64,000 bases of DNA from Bacillota bacterium. Its GTDB lineage: Bacteria; Bacillota; Clostridia; Lachnospirales; Lachnospiraceae. The stretch covers positions 62,001 to 126,000 of the forward strand of contig JAEZZQ010000043.1 of the NCBI GenBank assembly GCA_023442465.1, given 5' to 3'. The notes beneath the pieces were generated by a model, which saw nothing but the letters and a program-made list of their open reading frames with translations, had not been told where the DNA came from and made no database searches. The position numbers and the translations under genes were made by a program. Position 1 is the stretch's first letter. The number at the start of each line of letters is the position of its first letter. Positions 15,999 through 25,238 of this stretch are shown here, in pieces.

Positions 15999-18629
15999 TT
16001 ATTTCGCTTGGGGCGAGTTGATTGCCGCCTGCGCCGCTGCCAGCTTTGCAATAGGAACTCTGAAAGGAGAACAGGACACATAATCGAGACCCGCATTATG
16101 GCAAAACTCAACGGAAGAAGGATCACCGCCATGCTCACCGCAGATTCCCAGCTTCAACCCGGGATGTGCCTTTCTTCCCTTCTGAGCCGCCATCTCTATC
16201 AACTGCCCTACGCCATTGCGGTCCAGCTTGGCAAAAGGATCGGATTCGTAAATTTTACTCTTATAGTACGCCGATAAGAACTTGCCCGCATCATCTCTTG
16301 AAAAACCGAAAGTCATCTGTGTCAGATCGTTGGTTCCGAAGGAGAAAAACTCTGCTTCCTCGGCGATTTCGTCCGCCAGTAATGCCGCACGCGGTATTTC
16401 TATCATTGTTCCTATGTGATAACAGATGTCAGAGCCCTTTTCACGCTTTACGGCTTCCGCTGTCTCCACCACCACATCTTTCACATATTTCAATTCCTTT
16501 TTATCCCCTACCAGAGGGATCATGATTTCAGGCACAATGTCAAAGCCCTTTTCCATCTTCACTTCGATGGCCGCCTCCATTACCGCTCTCGTCTGCATTC
16601 TGGCAATTTCCGGATAGGTCACGGACAGACGACAGCCTCTGTGGCCCATCATCGGATTAAATTCGTGAAGTGCATCGCAGGCTGCCTTTACCTTTTCTAT
16701 AGGAAGACCCATCTCTTCCGCCATCTGCTTGATATCCTTTTCTTCCGTAGGCACAAACTCATGAAGAGGCGGATCTAAGAAGCGAATTGTTACCGGTCTT
16801 CCTTCCATCACCTCGTACAATCCTTTGAAATCGCCTTTTTGGAAGGGGATAAGCTCTGCCAGGGCTGCTTCTCTTGCTTCCACCGTTTCGGACAATATCA
16901 TCTTTCTAATCTTAGGGATTCTGTCAGGCTCGAAGAACATGTGCTCCGTACGGCAAAGACCGATTCCCTCAGCCCCCAGCTTAATCGCATTGAGCGCATC
17001 CGCCGGGGTATCCGCATTGGTACGCACCTTCAAGGTACGCAGTTCATCCGCCCACGCCATGATACGCCTGAAATTGCCGGTGATTCCTGCTTCCACCGTC
17101 TTAATATCTCCGTTATAAATCTTACCGGTAGAGCCGTCGAGGGAAAGGTAATCTCCTTCCGTAAATTTGCAGCCTCCCAGTTCAAAGGTCTTCGCGTTTT
17201 CATCGATTACGATTTCCCCACAGCCCGATACGCAGCAGGTGCCCATTCCTCTGGCTACAACTGCAGCGTGGGAGGTCATGCCTCCTCTTACGGTAAGGAT
17301 TCCTTCCGCCGCGTGCATTCCTTCAATGTCCTCCGGAGAAGTCTCCTGGCGCACCAGAATGACTCTTTCTCCTCTTTCATGAGCCATTACTGCATCTTCT
17401 GCATGAAAATATACTTTTCCTGCCGCTGCACCCGGAGATGCCGGAAGTGCCTGTCCGATTACCTGCCCGGCCTTTAATGCTTCCTCATCAAAGTTCGGAT
17501 GGAGCAGTTGATCCAGCGATTTTGCCTCGATTCTCTCTACTGCCATGCGAGGGCTGATCATTCCCTCATCTACCAGGTCGCAGGCTATTTGCAGCGCTGC
17601 TCCCGCAGTACGCTTGCCGCTTCTCGTCTGTAAGAAGAACAGCTTACCGTTTTCGATGGTGAATTCCATATCCTGCATATCCCGGTAATGGACCTCCAAG
17701 CGGTTCGCCGTCTCTAAAAATTGCTCATAGCACTCCGGCAGTTCCTCTTTCAGTTTCGTAATGGGCTGGGGCGTACGGATTCCCGCTACTACATCTTCGC
17801 CCTGCGCATTAATCAGGTATTCTCCAAAGATTCCTTTCGCTCCCGTAGACGGATTTCTTGTAAATGCCACACCCGTCCCTGACGTTTCTCCCATGTTGCC
17901 GAATACCATGGCCTGTACATTGACCGCAGTTCCCCAGTCTCCCGGAATATCATTCATCCTGCGGTAAACGATCGCACGGTCGTTATCCCAAGAGCGGAAT
18001 ACTGCCTTTACCGCCTCCATCAACTGTCTCTTCGGTTCCTGCGGGAAGCCCTCTCCTTTTTGTTCTTTATATATTTGCTTGAAACGCTCCGTTGTCTCCT
18101 TCAGGTCCTGGGCTGTCAACTCCGCATCTGTATGCACTCCTCTGCTTTCTTTCATTTCCTCCAAAACTTTTTCAAAGTTGGATTTAGGAATCTCCATAAC
18201 CACATCGGAGAACATCTGAATGAACCGGCGGTAAGAATCGTAAGCGAATCTGGGATTTCCCGTCTTTTTCGCAAAGCCTTCCACCGCCTCATCGTTCAGT
18301 CCCAGATTTAAAATCGTATCCATCATGCCCGGCATGGAAGCACGTGCTCCCGAGCGGACGGATACGAGAAGAGGATTCTTCGTATCTCCGAACTTTTTCT
18401 CTTGTTTACGCTCCAGTTCTTCCAGCGCAGTAAAAATCTGGACCTCGATTTCAGGATCAATCTGCTTTTGCTTTCTGTAATAATCAGTGCATGCCTCTGT
18501 CGTTACCGTAAATCCCTGCGGAATCGGCAGCCCGAGCTTTGTCATCTCCGCCAGATTCGCTCCTTTTCCTCCCAGGAGATTCTTCATGTCCGCGCTGCCT
18601 TCTTCAAATAAGTACACCCACTTTGCCAT
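15999..18629 (-). CDS. ppdK: Pyruvate, phosphate dikinase
   Basis: Interconverts pyruvate + ATP + phosphate and phosphoenolpyruvate + AMP + pyrophosphate; in anaerobes it serves glycolysis and PEP supply. The length (876 residues) is normal. The N-terminal ATP-grasp half begins MAKWVYLFEEGSADMKNLLG. The swivelling phospho-His domain carries GGMTSHAAVVARGMG with the catalytic His, and the C-terminal TIM barrel has RTEHMFF, MGHRGCRL, IGTMIEIPRAALLADE and LGICGEHGGDPSS with the catalytic Cys. The start ATG at 18629 follows AGAAAGGAAAGAG. Expression is driven from the repeat-borne promoter and structured leader upstream. Confidence 0.97.
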   Translation of the reverse strand: MAKWVYLFEEGSADMKNLLGGKGANLAEMTKLGLPIPQGFTVTTEACTDYYRKQKQIDPEIEVQIFTALEELERKQEKKFGDTKNPLLVSVRSGARASMPGMMDTILNLGLNDEAVEGFAKKTGNPRFAYDSYRRFIQMFSDVVMEIPKSNFEKVLEEMKESRGVHTDAELTAQDLKETTERFKQIYKEQKGEGFPQEPKRQLMEAVKAVFRSWDNDRAIVYRRMNDIPGDWGTAVNVQAMVFGNMGETSGTGVAFTRNPSTGAKGIFGEYLINAQGEDVVAGIRTPQPITKLKEELPECYEQFLETANRLEVHYRDMQDMEFTIENGKLFFLQTRSGKRTAGAALQIACDLVDEGMISPRMAVERIEAKSLDQLLHPNFDEEALKAGQVIGQALPASPGAAAGKVYFHAEDAVMAHERGERVILVRQETSPEDIEGMHAAEGILTVRGGMTSHAAVVARGMGTCCVSGCGEIVIDENAKTFELGGCKFTEGDYLSLDGSTGKIYNGDIKTVEAGITGNFRRIMAWADELRTLKVRTNADTPADALNAIKLGAEGIGLCRTEHMFFEPDRIPKIRKMILSETVEAREAALAELIPFQKGDFKGLYEVMEGRPVTIRFLDPPLHEFVPTEEKDIKQMAEEMGLPIEKVKAACDALHEFNPMMGHRGCRLSVTYPEIARMQTRAVMEAAIEVKMEKGFDIVPEIMIPLVGDKKELKYVKDVVVETAEAVKREKGSDICYHIGTMIEIPRAALLADEIAEEAEFFSFGTNDLTQMTFGFSRDDAGKFLSAYYKSKIYESDPFAKLDRNGVGQLIEMAAQKGRKAHPGLKLGICGEHGGDPSSVEFCHNAGLDYVSCSPFRVPIAKLAAAQAAINSPQAK

Positions 18630-18672
18630 ACTCTTTCCTTTCTCATCCTTTTGCCATTTTTCATTTTCGTCT

Positions 18673-18750
18673 CACACAGACGCAATATACCATGAGCGTT
18701 AAACGTTCATGGTATATTATAACGCCAAAAGGCGCCTTTCATTCTGTGTG
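18673..18750 (-). ncRNA. Candidate structured leader RNA of ppdK
   Basis: On the minus strand the leader can fold as a three-way junction. An outer stem pairs CACACAGA (18743-18750) with TCTGTGTG (18673-18680). A first inner hairpin is CGCC-tttt-GGCG (18723-18734). A second is a 17-bp, almost perfect stem at 18684-18700/18702-18718 (ATACCATGAACG arm). In the right-hand repeat copy the stems are kept, one change turning an A-U into a G-U pair. A regulatory role for ppdK is inferred; I do not recognise a known riboswitch. Confidence 0.5.
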
Positions 18751-18776
18751 CAAACTTGTCTGATAATTGATAAGCT

Positions 18777-18805
18777 ATTATATCATATATTTCCAAAAAT
18801 GCACA
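18777..18805 (-). promoter_or_regulatory. ppdK promoter
   Basis: Perfect TATAAT at 18777-18782 with an extended -10 TG one base before it. The best -35 (TGTGCA) 17 bases upstream is weak. Transcription would start near 18770, giving a leader of about 140 bases that includes the junction structure. Confidence 0.6.
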
Positions 18806-18880
18806 GTTTTTTCAATTAATTCCCACATTATTCCAAATAATTAAGAAATTTGAGTGAAATGTGAAAAAATTAACAACAAT

Positions 18881-19232
18881 TCATTCTTCCACGCTCACTT
18901 ATGATGCTATCGTAGGATTTTTGGCGTTTTTCTAGGACTTCTTCGATACATACAGCTGCTTGTACACTTATCTTTTTCCAGGCAATAATGAACTTATTTT
19001 GCAACGGCCCCCTAATAATTTTTTACCTATTTTTTATACCCGCTGTTTTTTAGTATCTGCAAATACCTACGCCTGATATTCAAATTTAAGCCCTTTATTA
19101 ATACAGTAAAAAATTCATTTACCCTAGTAGTTCAGTTATTATTACAAAAATAACTGGTCGCAAATGGTGCGATACATACTAAAAATAAAATAACGCCCAA
19201 CATAAATAGAAATCTTTTTTGAATACGCAAAA
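18881..19232. other. Left island margin with possible insertion-sequence debris
   Basis: Between repeat copy A and the first island hairpin there is no intact gene. On the minus strand a 36-codon open stretch (KISVQAAVCIEEVLEKRQK and on to a stop inside the repeat) reads like the C-terminus of a lost protein. Just upstream of it GGGGGCCGTTGCAAAATAA resembles the terminal sequence of several clostridial insertion sequences. I found no transposase. The remaining bases to 19232 are AT-rich and featureless. Confidence 0.35.
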
Positions 19233-19270
19233 TAGGACAGAAACTCCGTGAATAAGGACTTCCTGCCCTA
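19233..19270 (-). terminator. Probable terminator of the island operon
   Basis: Imperfect 15-bp stem (TAGGACAGAAACTCC against GGACTTCCTGCCCTA) followed on the minus strand by TATTTTG. It lies 175 bases beyond the last island gene. No better terminator is seen closer to it. Confidence 0.45.
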
Positions 19271-19444
19271 CTTCAATTTACATCACCCCTAATGTCTTGG
19301 GGCAAGTATCGCCAAACCTATCATACGTAAAATTGATATGGCCAAAATATATCATGTTTTATTTACTTTCTCCGTAACTTTGTCATATATATTTTTATCA
19401 AATCGAGTATGTGCCCACTGAAAATGAGATGATAAATTATATCA

Positions 19445-21835
19445 TTACTGTTGTTGCCGGAGTATCTCAAAAAACAATGTTTTGCTTATTTTTCTACTCA
19501 TAAATCCGAACACTACAGACCATGCACCCAATATAATCAAAATAATAAGTATCCATAAATAAAACGGGAGGTAAACACTCATACCATTCGGAACTATTGC
19601 GATAATGTTCGGGTATATTCCAGATACAATATTAAAACTCACAGGAATGGATATCAACATGCTTATTATTGTTATATATAAGGAATTTACTAAATATAAT
19701 TGGGTTACTTCCTTCCTGTTATATCCCATTATATAAAGAATGGCTATTGGACTTTCACTTTTATTCGTAATAATGCTTATCACCACATACATCATTCCAA
19801 TAAAAATAAATATCCCCATGCATGAAAGCAAATAAATAATACTCATCAGGGAATTGGTCCGATTCTCGGCCCCTAAAACAGCATCATCTTTTTTCAGAGT
19901 CGCTGCAAGCCGCTCCGGATCAATATCTAACTGTTTATTAGAAAATACCATATTCCAATAATTTTCATCCGTTTCAAAATATGTTCTCATACTGTCAATA
20001 TTCATAAAAAGGCATAAACCATAAGAATATTTAACTGCATCCACTATTGTAAATTCATAACTTTCGTCATTATAAGGGCTGTTGAGAGTAATTCTTTCAC
20101 CAATCTTCCAATTGAATTTTATCATTGCAGATGTGGAAGCAATAATTTCGTCTCTTTCATATTTATCAAAGTTACAGTCAAAATACGCACTGTTATTCTG
20201 GATTCCGATAAGTTCTACCTGCATGTCTTTCCCAGTAAGCGGAAAATCTTTATTCAAAATTTCGTAATATGCTGCTTCTCCTCCTTCCGGTACTTTTTCT
20301 GAAGGAAACATATAATAATATTTATTTTCAAATTTTATATCATCATAACAGCTTGCACGCCAAGTCGTCAGTGTACCATATAATGAAATACCGAATAAAA
20401 GCATAAATATGGTAATAATCAACGAAATCAACAGTATGAAATAATAAAGCCAATCGCGTACCATTAGTCTAAACTGATATGTCAGCTTGAAACTAAATTT
20501 ATCCATATTCAGATTCATATTTCCGGTATCATTCGCAACATTCTGAAAGAGCATAAGCACTGGCTTTGAAAGTGCATTTTTTATAACTATCCAATTAATT
20601 ATGATTGATATAACCGTTGGGCATATTATGCCGTACACAATGATATATGCTTCAATCTGCACATTCAGGTTTGATACTGCACCACCATTAATATAATTTG
20701 ACATCAAGGGATGCGCCATTAGAAATCCTAATCCTGTACCGCAGGCAGATGCAATAAATACATTAAGCACAGGCAAAATTGTAAAATGAAACGTCAACGC
20801 ATTAGTATTATATCCCAATGCATAAAGTGTACCAATGATATGATGCTCTTTTCTTATATCTGTAATTGCAATAGCCGCTGTGATGAAAGAAAGTGCAACA
20901 AAGAGCGTCACCCCCATTGGAAGCGCACAGCTTTTATTTGTTATCATATCATTAGTGAAACTATTAATGCGTACATTATCTTCACTTTTTACCATGTTTA
21001 TCAGATTACGCCATTTAACTGTAATGTATTTATTTAGCACATCAAAAACAGCTCCATAAATCTCTTCATTTTCTTCAAATCGAACATTCTTATCTTCGAA
21101 ATCTCGTGCATCTTCCACAATCTCTTTCATGTATTTATCTTGGATTTTCGATTCATCAAACTCCATATTACAAAGCCACTCATGCAATAAATCATATGTA
21201 TAAGCATCTTCCTTATCCGATATGCGATATGCATAATAATAATTAGGCTTATTATCAGCTAACAGTCCCTGAAATTGCATATCAGATACAAATGCTACAC
21301 AAAATACTGTAAAATCGGGATAAGCCCCTGTTTGATCCTTATAGATTGAATCATAATCTATAGAATAACCCAGTCCCGTTATTTTATAACTCTCATTATC
21401 AATGATTATCTGATCTCCTATATCATATCCATAGTAATCAGCATAATGCTGTTCAATTACAATTTCATGATCATTTTGGGCATTTTTCCCATCTTTTAGC
21501 TGGACAAGGTCAATCTTTTCCCGATTCTTATAAATGCGGACAACAGCATCCGTCGAACTCTCCTTCTGCTCTATATAAAAGTTCTCTTCAAGTTCAACCC
21601 CATGGCTGTTAAGTTCTTTTCGCTGCATATCACTCAAAGGAACAAAAACATTAAAGTAACCATCTTCGCAATTGCTTTTCTCTTTCAAGTCTAACACCGC
21701 CCCACTGACTGTATCCGCAGAAACAGCCAGTGCGACAAATATCATTATCCCAATCATAAAAAGGGAAAAAACCAAACTATACTTAATAAAACTATGTCTA
21801 ATATTTCTGAATAACCGCTTATTAAGAATTTTCAT
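19445..21835 (-). CDS. ABC transporter permease, FtsX/MacB-like (second copy)
   Basis: 796 residues. One N-terminal membrane helix (residues 18-38), a large extracellular region of about 230 residues, three membrane helices near 305-430, a second extracellular domain, then three C-terminal helices: two FtsX domains as in MacB/LolC-type permeases. It is a clear paralogue of the 911-residue permease at 32957-35692; the N-termini align almost residue by residue (GIMIFVALAVSADTVSGAV against GIMVFVAVSNSSDSISKAV). This copy lacks the 115-residue DG-repeat insert. It has no ATPase of its own, so it probably pairs with the other permease and the single ATPase. Last gene of the island run. Confidence 0.85.
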   Translation of the reverse strand: MKILNKRLFRNIRHSFIKYSLVFSLFMIGIMIFVALAVSADTVSGAVLDLKEKSNCEDGYFNVFVPLSDMQRKELNSHGVELEENFYIEQKESSTDAVVRIYKNREKIDLVQLKDGKNAQNDHEIVIEQHYADYYGYDIGDQIIIDNESYKITGLGYSIDYDSIYKDQTGAYPDFTVFCVAFVSDMQFQGLLADNKPNYYYAYRISDKEDAYTYDLLHEWLCNMEFDESKIQDKYMKEIVEDARDFEDKNVRFEENEEIYGAVFDVLNKYITVKWRNLINMVKSEDNVRINSFTNDMITNKSCALPMGVTLFVALSFITAAIAITDIRKEHHIIGTLYALGYNTNALTFHFTILPVLNVFIASACGTGLGFLMAHPLMSNYINGGAVSNLNVQIEAYIIVYGIICPTVISIIINWIVIKNALSKPVLMLFQNVANDTGNMNLNMDKFSFKLTYQFRLMVRDWLYYFILLISLIITIFMLLFGISLYGTLTTWRASCYDDIKFENKYYYMFPSEKVPEGGEAAYYEILNKDFPLTGKDMQVELIGIQNNSAYFDCNFDKYERDEIIASTSAMIKFNWKIGERITLNSPYNDESYEFTIVDAVKYSYGLCLFMNIDSMRTYFETDENYWNMVFSNKQLDIDPERLAATLKKDDAVLGAENRTNSLMSIIYLLSCMGIFIFIGMMYVVISIITNKSESPIAILYIMGYNRKEVTQLYLVNSLYITIISMLISIPVSFNIVSGIYPNIIAIVPNGMSVYLPFYLWILIILIILGAWSVVFGFMSRKISKTLFFEILRQQQ

Positions 21836-21882
21836 TCTAAAACACTCCCAAACTATTCAAGAATCAATAGACAAAAAATACA

Positions 21883-22824
21883 TTATCTTTGATCCTTTTC
21901 TAATACCAGCTTATAATTTTTCAAAGTATAAAACCGGGATTCCTCATTGTTCAATTGGGTAATTCTTTTATTACTTCCAGTGATACTTACATCTACAAAG
22001 GCCCTGTAGTTCATTCCCTCGATACTTTGTACTGCTTTTTCCCAATTAATTCTGCTATAAACATTGTTAATTAATTCGTCGATTACTTCTTTTCCATCAT
22101 CAAGATACCTATACTTATACGGGGAAAATACTTTATACCTCATTTCCCTCACTTTAAAGTTTGCAAATTTATCCACATTATCGGTAAGCCATTTCTCCTT
22201 CATGTTATAATGAAAAGGTATGTAAGACTCGATTTTATTCACTAATATTGCACCTTTATCCATAAAATACTGCCCCATCTTATCTAAGGCAGTTCCATTT
22301 CCGACAAGTAAAAAACTATAAGGAGAATTTGCACTTGCGATATCTACTATCGAATGATCGTAGCCGAAACCAGAAAATATTTCCCTTAATGTATCTTCTG
22401 AAAATCCCACCACCAGAGACATTGCATAATCAAATTTTTCAAATGAATAGCACATACTCTTAAACAGTAATCTGTTGATTTCCAATCCATCTTCATAAGA
22501 AATCGCATCACTGCAAACGCATGCGCTGTTAACTCCAAGGCTATATCCAACAAATGCGTCTGGCTCAACTCCTGAATCCAGTAAAAATTCAAGTATGGCA
22601 CAATTACTAATGTAAGTTAAGTTTAATTCGTTATATGCATTTTTTAATTTATCGCAGCTTTTTCCATCTAATAGTTGTTGATGGAAATCTATTCCAAGAT
22701 ATTTTTTTGCACGTTCACAATATTTTTTAAATACAGATACTTGTTTCTCATTAAAACGTGATTGTATCTTCCAAATCTGATTGTTTACCCCTTCAAAACA
22801 AATAACCGTTTTTTTTTCTCCCAT
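21883..22824 (-). CDS. Acyltransferase, FabD-like (AT 2)
   Basis: 313 residues from ATG 22824, chosen because MGEKKTVICFEG aligns with the start of the paralogue at 32935 (MAILCFEG); a TTG at 22866 is an alternative. The nucleophile elbow is GYSLG (Ser95), and the partner His is in IPFHYNM (His205), the positions used by malonyl-CoA:ACP transacylases. The arginine that grips the malonyl carboxylate in FabD appears to be missing: the helix after the elbow reads GLEINRLLFKSM. So the acyl group loaded may not be malonyl, or the enzyme may hydrolyse stalled chains. It acts on the island ACP by inference. Confidence 0.75.
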   Translation of the reverse strand: MGEKKTVICFEGVNNQIWKIQSRFNEKQVSVFKKYCERAKKYLGIDFHQQLLDGKSCDKLKNAYNELNLTYISNCAILEFLLDSGVEPDAFVGYSLGVNSACVCSDAISYEDGLEINRLLFKSMCYSFEKFDYAMSLVVGFSEDTLREIFSGFGYDHSIVDIASANSPYSFLLVGNGTALDKMGQYFMDKGAILVNKIESYIPFHYNMKEKWLTDNVDKFANFKVREMRYKVFSPYKYRYLDDGKEVIDELINNVYSRINWEKAVQSIEGMNYRAFVDVSITGSNKRITQLNNEESRFYTLKNYKLVLEKDQR

Positions 22825-22866
22825 AGTAATACCAAACGGCAATACCGTAATATTCCTTTCCCTCAA

Positions 22867-23514
22867 TTAATCGCTCTTACTTCTTCCATCTATCACATAT
22901 TTAGGTATAAAACTGCCTCTTTTTCTACTCTTATACCAAACAATATTTCCAAGCAACATAAACACAGCTCTGGGAAATTTAACAGGATAAGATATTAATT
23001 CCACATATTCATTTTTCACAATTTTCTGCGCAAATATATCCATATTGCGGAACATATCCTTATGAGGTCCCTTGTTCTTAGGCATGTGCTTTATATTAAG
23101 CATGAGTTCTCCTGTAGAAATCCTGAAAGAACCGCCCCAGTTTAATCCTACTTTTTTAACCCATAACCTATATGTTACAATGTCTGCATTTGATCTGAAT
23201 TTATAGAAACCGCAATTATCAATTACATAAATAGATTTATTTTTATCACCATTATATTCAGATTCAAAATCCTTCATATAATCTAGAATTCTTGAGGGTA
23301 CCGTTCCTGCATAAATAGGTGCAATAAGCAAAATATTATCATATTCCTTTGTCTTCTTTATTAAATCTGAATTATTATGGTCGAAAATATAGAAAATTTC
23401 ACTCTTCACATTTTGTATATCGTTTTCAGCAAAACTCTCAATCAACTTTTCCGCAAAATACTGTGAATTACTTATATTTGTCATTCCACTGCATATCAAT
23501 ATCATGAGTTTCAT
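22867..23514 (-). CDS. Flavodoxin-fold protein
   Basis: 215 residues from ATG 23514 (MKLMILICSGMTNIS), 11 bases after GGGAGG; an ATG nine bases earlier is too close to that site. A Rossmann-type start (LMILICSGMTNISNSQYFA, an FMN-phosphate loop variant) and LLIAPIYAGTVPSRILDYM in the middle are typical of NAD(P)H-dependent flavin oxidoreductases and flavodoxins. The C-terminus is basic. Its location between two other tailoring genes, downstream of a radical SAM gene, suggests electron supply or a redox step. The exact reaction is unknown. Confidence 0.65.
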   Translation of the reverse strand: MKLMILICSGMTNISNSQYFAEKLIESFAENDIQNVKSEIFYIFDHNNSDLIKKTKEYDNILLIAPIYAGTVPSRILDYMKDFESEYNGDKNKSIYVIDNCGFYKFRSNADIVTYRLWVKKVGLNWGGSFRISTGELMLNIKHMPKNKGPHKDMFRNMDIFAQKIVKNEYVELISYPVKFPRAVFMLLGNIVWYKSRKRGSFIPKYVIDGRSKSD

Positions 23515-23553
23515 TGTCCGCATAACCTCCCTGAACAAAAGTTTTCATATAGG

Positions 23554-24063
23554 TCAATTAATTCTGATATCTTCTAACTCTTGAAAAAATTTCACGTTGC
23601 AAATATAATCTTTTTTCATATTCCATTCAAAAGCATTTTCTTCAGAAATCAGACGTGCATTATCTTTTTCTTCATCCGTCAAATTTTTTCCGTAAAAATA
23701 TATTCGATAATTTATTTTTTTGTGATGCTTTAGAATATGGTGATCTTTATCCCGAAGCGTTATCATATATGGTAAGAGATATGGCATCGCTCTCTCAAAA
23801 GCCAACTTTACTCTCGCACTATAACATCCATAAACACACTCGGAGATAATGATCACATCTCCGCTTCTTGCCAGCTCATCCTCTATCTTTGAATAATCAT
23901 CCTCAAATATACACTTACCTGTATTATTTACAAAACACTTGAAACATCCCTGACAGAACTCACCTTTTGAATCAGGACCAATAATCACATCTCTTGTTTT
24001 TATATGTTCTTTATAAATATTTTCAAACTCATCATCCGCTAAATCATGTATTATTAGACTCAT
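23554..24063 (-). CDS. NADPH-dependent FMN reductase-like protein
   Basis: 169 residues. The segment CQGCFKCFVNNTGKCIFEDD is the Cys-rich loop seen in the iron-sulfur flavoprotein branch of FMN reductases; DVIIISECVYGCYSARVKLAFERAMPYL is the second flavin-contact strand and helix. The N-terminal strand with the usual phosphate loop is shorter than in relatives. It is probably a small flavin-dependent electron carrier or reductase serving a neighbouring enzyme, and may work with the flavodoxin-fold protein 15 bases downstream. Confidence 0.65.
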   Translation of the reverse strand: MSLIIHDLADDEFENIYKEHIKTRDVIIGPDSKGEFCQGCFKCFVNNTGKCIFEDDYSKIEDELARSGDVIIISECVYGCYSARVKLAFERAMPYLLPYMITLRDKDHHILKHHKKINYRIYFYGKNLTDEEKDNARLISEENAFEWNMKKDYICNVKFFQELEDIRIN

Positions 24064-24088
24064 TACATTACCTCATAGCTTGTAACTT

Positions 24089-25237
24089 TTAATTTTCATA
24101 GATAGAATAATTTTCGGCTTCAAAAATTGAGTAACTGTTTTTACTATATAGAGATCCTAAAATTTCTTTAATTTTATTAATACCATATTCGTCAAACCAT
24201 TTCTGTGGATTTTCCGAGTAACCCAAAGTATCTGCTACAATTTGGGGAAAATCTTTTGTCAGTACAAGACCATTATTATACATATTTGCAATATCGTTAA
24301 TGATAACCGCTTTGATTTCCTGTATGCATTTTTCAATATACATAAGTCTTTCTTCTTCATTGGTAAATACTTTAGCAGGTACGTTATTACTCTCTTCTTC
24401 AAAACTTATGAAACCGCCTTTTTCATTGTTTCCTCCGAACCCCAATTGTTCCAGTTTATAAATATCTGCGGCCACCGGATCATACAGCAGCATATATCTA
24501 TCATTCCTAAATTGCTCAAAGCATCTTAAAATAATCAGGAACCCCGTAGAATCAATCAGCTCAAAAGCGCCAAACATCATAATATTTTTCTTAAATATTG
24601 CATCAATCTCTAAAAAAGTCAGATATCCTTCTCTATAAATCAGATGGGCATAGCAGACCATTGTAGAAATAATTTTTGACAAGACCAGATTACCTTTCGG
24701 CGGAAGAATAATCGGTCTCTTATTAGAATCTTTTAGTAGTTTTACTACGCCATTAACAAACCTCTCTTTAACAACATCTGTGCAATTAACCTCAACAGTC
24801 TCAATAATTTTCACCGGAAAGAAAAAATGCAATCCCATGCACCTTTCTTTCCTATATGTATTTTGAAAGATATCCTCAAGATTCAATGATGAAGTATTCG
24901 ATGCCAATATACATTCATCAGAGACGATCTTAGAAATACATTCAAAGATTGACTGTTTTACTGAAAGGTCCTCAACAACTGTTTCAATTACAATGTCACA
25001 TAAAGATAATTCATTGTAATCTGCACTGATAACAATCTCCGCACACCTTTTTTCACACTCTTCGTTAGTAATGATTCCCCTTGCTGCCTTTTTCTCATAC
25101 TTTTTTCTAATCTTTGCAGTTAATGCTTCAACCGCTTCCTGTTTGTGACAAATAAGCACTAATGAAAATGGGTATTCCATAAAATATAAAAATATATCCA
25201 TTCCCATTTTGCCTTTACCTATTATTCCTATTTTCAT
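24089..25237 (-). CDS. 3-hydroxyacyl-CoA dehydrogenase family protein
   Basis: 382 residues from ATG 25237 (MKIGIIGKGKMGMD), one base after the radical SAM stop, so translationally coupled; the in-frame extension upstream lies inside that gene. The NAD-binding GxGxMG is at residues 7-12. ASNTSSLNLEDIF and MGLHFFFPVKIIETVEV carry the Ser and His/Glu of the catalytic set. The following DxPGFxxNR motif is replaced by PPKGNLVLSK, so the substrate pocket or activity may differ. The expected role is reduction of a 3-keto to a 3-hydroxy acyl thioester (or the reverse) on CoA or ACP. Confidence 0.8.
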   Translation of the reverse strand: MKIGIIGKGKMGMDIFLYFMEYPFSLVLICHKQEAVEALTAKIRKKYEKKAARGIITNEECEKRCAEIVISADYNELSLCDIVIETVVEDLSVKQSIFECISKIVSDECILASNTSSLNLEDIFQNTYRKERCMGLHFFFPVKIIETVEVNCTDVVKERFVNGVVKLLKDSNKRPIILPPKGNLVLSKIISTMVCYAHLIYREGYLTFLEIDAIFKKNIMMFGAFELIDSTGFLIILRCFEQFRNDRYMLLYDPVAADIYKLEQLGFGGNNEKGGFISFEEESNNVPAKVFTNEEERLMYIEKCIQEIKAVIINDIANMYNNGLVLTKDFPQIVADTLGYSENPQKWFDEYGINKIKEILGSLYSKNSYSIFEAENYSIYEN

Positions 25238-25238
25238 A

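Larger units (their letters stand above)
18595..18880. repeat. Island-flanking direct repeat, left copy (ppdK 5' region)
   Basis: Matches 48494-48780 in the same orientation. The core 18675-18880 aligns without gaps to 48575-48780 with 8 differences in 206 bases, all of them transitions. The match continues at lower identity through the ribosome site and the first codons of ppdK (CTTATTTGA.GAAGGCAG). This copy is the working one: it holds the promoter, leader and start of intact ppdK. Confidence 0.92.

Noticed and set aside
16008..18763. Many plus-strand open frames across ppdK
   Set aside because: They are antisense shadows of a highly conserved enzyme gene and show no family motifs.
18595..18880. 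Attachment site of a tRNA-type integrative element
   Set aside because: No tRNA, no integrase and no relaxase are seen, and the repeat is much longer than usual att cores; homologous exchange or duplication is more likely.
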